Shown one piece after another: positions 63,067 to 64,000 of a DNA stretch of 64,000 nucleotides (position 1 is its first letter; each line of letters begins with the position of its first letter). The position numbers were made by a program, and so were the translations under genes. The notes beneath the pieces were generated by a model. The model saw only the letters and a list, made by a program, of their open reading frames with translations, was not told the origin of the DNA and did not search any database. The stretch comes from Sneathiella limimaris (GTDB lineage Bacteria > Pseudomonadota > Alphaproteobacteria > Sneathiellales > Sneathiellaceae), in NCBI RefSeq assembly GCF_012932565.1, contig NZ_JABBYJ010000001.1:2232001-2296000 (forward strand), given 5' to 3'.

Positions 63067-63616
63067 TCATTGGATCTCCCCTCTGGGAGATTTGGAAAAA
63101 CAACTTCCTAAAAATCTGAAGTGTTTATCTTTTCGGGATCAATGGAATGTGCGATGTCAGGCTGATACAAAAATCTTCTCGGAGATGGGAAAAGCCTTTG
63201 TTGGCGAGGATTTGCCACAGCAACCGAACAGGGTAATTGAAAGCGAGGCTGGAGTGAAAGCGATTTGGCTATCTCCAGATGAGTGGTTAATCGTCAGTGA
63301 AAGTGATTTGCAAGAAACTGTTAGCAAGTTATTGAAAAAAAGAACAAAAGAGGTTTTTTCAATCGTAGATCTCAGTGCTAACAGAATTATTTTTGAACTT
63401 ACTGGTCCGGATTGTCGGAACATATTGGCCAAAAGTTCTGAACTTGATTTTCATGATCGTAGTTTCGGAATAGGAAACTCCGCTCAAACCTTGCTGGCAA
63501 AGTCGCAAGCTTTGGTCGAGCGGACAGACGCAGATTGCTATCATATCTACGTGCGGAACTCTTTCTCCCGCTATGTCGCAGAATGGCTCTGTGATGCAAT
63601 GGCGGAATTCAGTTGA
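63053..63616 (+). CDS. soxG: Sarcosine oxidase subunit gamma
   Basis: About 187 residues; the start at 63053 (MARFDHWISPLGDLEKQL) has GGAGAG upstream and overlaps the end of soxA by 14 bp. LSFRDQWNVRCQAD and WLSPDEWLIVS followed by VDLSANRIIFELTGP match the SoxG family. It completes the four-subunit oxidase. The next gene is convergent with 3 bp between stops. Confidence 0.94.
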   Translation: MARFDHWISPLGDLEKQLPKNLKCLSFRDQWNVRCQADTKIFSEMGKAFVGEDLPQQPNRVIESEAGVKAIWLSPDEWLIVSESDLQETVSKLLKKRTKEVFSIVDLSANRIIFELTGPDCRNILAKSSELDFHDRSFGIGNSAQTLLAKSQALVERTDADCYHIYVRNSFSRYVAEWLCDAMAEFS

Positions 63617-63619
63617 AAC

Positions 63620-64000
63620 CTATACAGCCATGGCAGGGGTCGCTGGGCGATCTTTGGATTTCAGGAGAATGAATGTCATGATCCCGATATTCACAAAGTT
63701 CCATGCAACGCCGTTCAGGAATGCAGCATCATAGGAAAGGGTCAGATCGAAGATTAGGCCCGATAACCATCCGCCCAGTGCCATCCCCACAACAGTTGCA
63801 AATACGATCAAACCTACCCGTTGCCCGGCTTGCTCAGCCGGAAGATACTCGCGGACGATTATTGCGTAAGAAGGTACAATTCCGCCCTGAGACAAACCAA
63901 AGACAAGTGAAACGATGTATAGTGACACAAGTCCATCAAACGGCATGTATAGAAACAGGGCAATGCACTGGAGGATAGAGCCGAGTAGTAGGGTTCGAAT
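63620..64000 (-). CDS. MFS transporter, C-terminal part (runs off the window)
   Basis: The minus-strand frame is open to the window edge and covers the last three or four membrane helices of a major facilitator protein. Segments such as LSQGGIVPSYAIIVREYLPA and GLIVFATVVGMALGGWLSGLIFD are typical. The C-terminal end LLKSKDRPATPAMAV is short. Position next to sox genes hints at import of a C1 substrate, but the specificity part is outside the window. Confidence 0.8.
   Translation of the reverse strand: MRTLLLGSILQCIALFLYMPFDGLVSLYIVSLVFGLSQGGIVPSYAIIVREYLPAEQAGQRVGLIVFATVVGMALGGWLSGLIFDLTLSYDAAFLNGVAWNFVNIGIMTFILLKSKDRPATPAMAV

Noticed and set aside
1-64000. CRISPR arrays, insertion sequences, prophage genes
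   Set aside because: No regularly spaced repeats, transposases or phage structural genes were found.

Overview
The window looks like a chromosomal segment of a marine-type alphaproteobacterium. Three things point there: the gene order rpoZ, rsh, pyrE, pdxJ, acpS, lepB, rnc, era; a CckA-type hybrid kinase next to flagellar export genes; and a complete sarcosine oxidase operon (soxBDAG). Base composition is moderate. The gene content would suit Sneathiella or Kiloniella-like lineages, but the genus is inference only. Gene starts were set by Shine-Dalgarno placement and family length.

Layout. 1-3.1 kb: the 5' end of pepN and three Tad-pilus/TadG-type genes on the minus strand. 3.3-15.2 kb: housekeeping core (dapA, smpB, an odd DUF2235-PilZ fusion, a NYN nuclease, folK, rpoZ, rsh, pyrE, a DUF2062 gene, pdxJ, acpS, lepB, rnc, era). 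15.3-18.05 kb: a GST, a Sel1 protein, a PAS histidine kinase and tRNA-Ser(GCU). 18.2-31.6 kb: accessory region with a cPLA2-like lipoprotein and an MBL-fold lipoprotein beside the tRNA, a TetR/TauD/DMT cassette with a perfect 13-bp-arm operator, two paralogous periplasmic Cache proteins, and a TetR-led operon (PAP2, SDR, DsbA-like isomerase, glyoxalase-like) divergent from a nitronate monooxygenase. 31.7-42.7 kb: flagellar genes in two opposed blocks (FlhB-like, FliO, FliP on minus; flgB, flgC, fliE, fliQ, fliR, flhB on plus), then cckA. The minus block carries an exported EndoU-type RNase and a candidate immunity gene, chained to fliP by 4-bp overlaps.

42.7-63.6 kb is the most notable part: a one-carbon catabolic region. 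An MttB-family methyltransferase, a corrinoid protein, a DHPS-like methyl-THF methyltransferase, a RamA-like reductive activator, MetF with a separate MTHFR_C zinc/Fe-S-type partner, a dimethylglycine/sarcosine dehydrogenase-like flavoprotein, DUF1638 and 'virulence factor' family proteins, a GlxA-type regulator, formate-THF ligase and soxBDAG together could strip methyl groups from a betaine-like amine down to glycine and oxidise them through tetrahydrofolate. The substrate is not determined by the sequence. The three enzymes expected to contact the corrinoid protein each carry an arginine-rich tail, while the corrinoid protein has a strongly acidic N-terminus. This suggests electrostatic assembly of a methyl-transfer complex and is the main candidate here for something undescribed.

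The window ends inside an MFS transporter gene on the minus strand.
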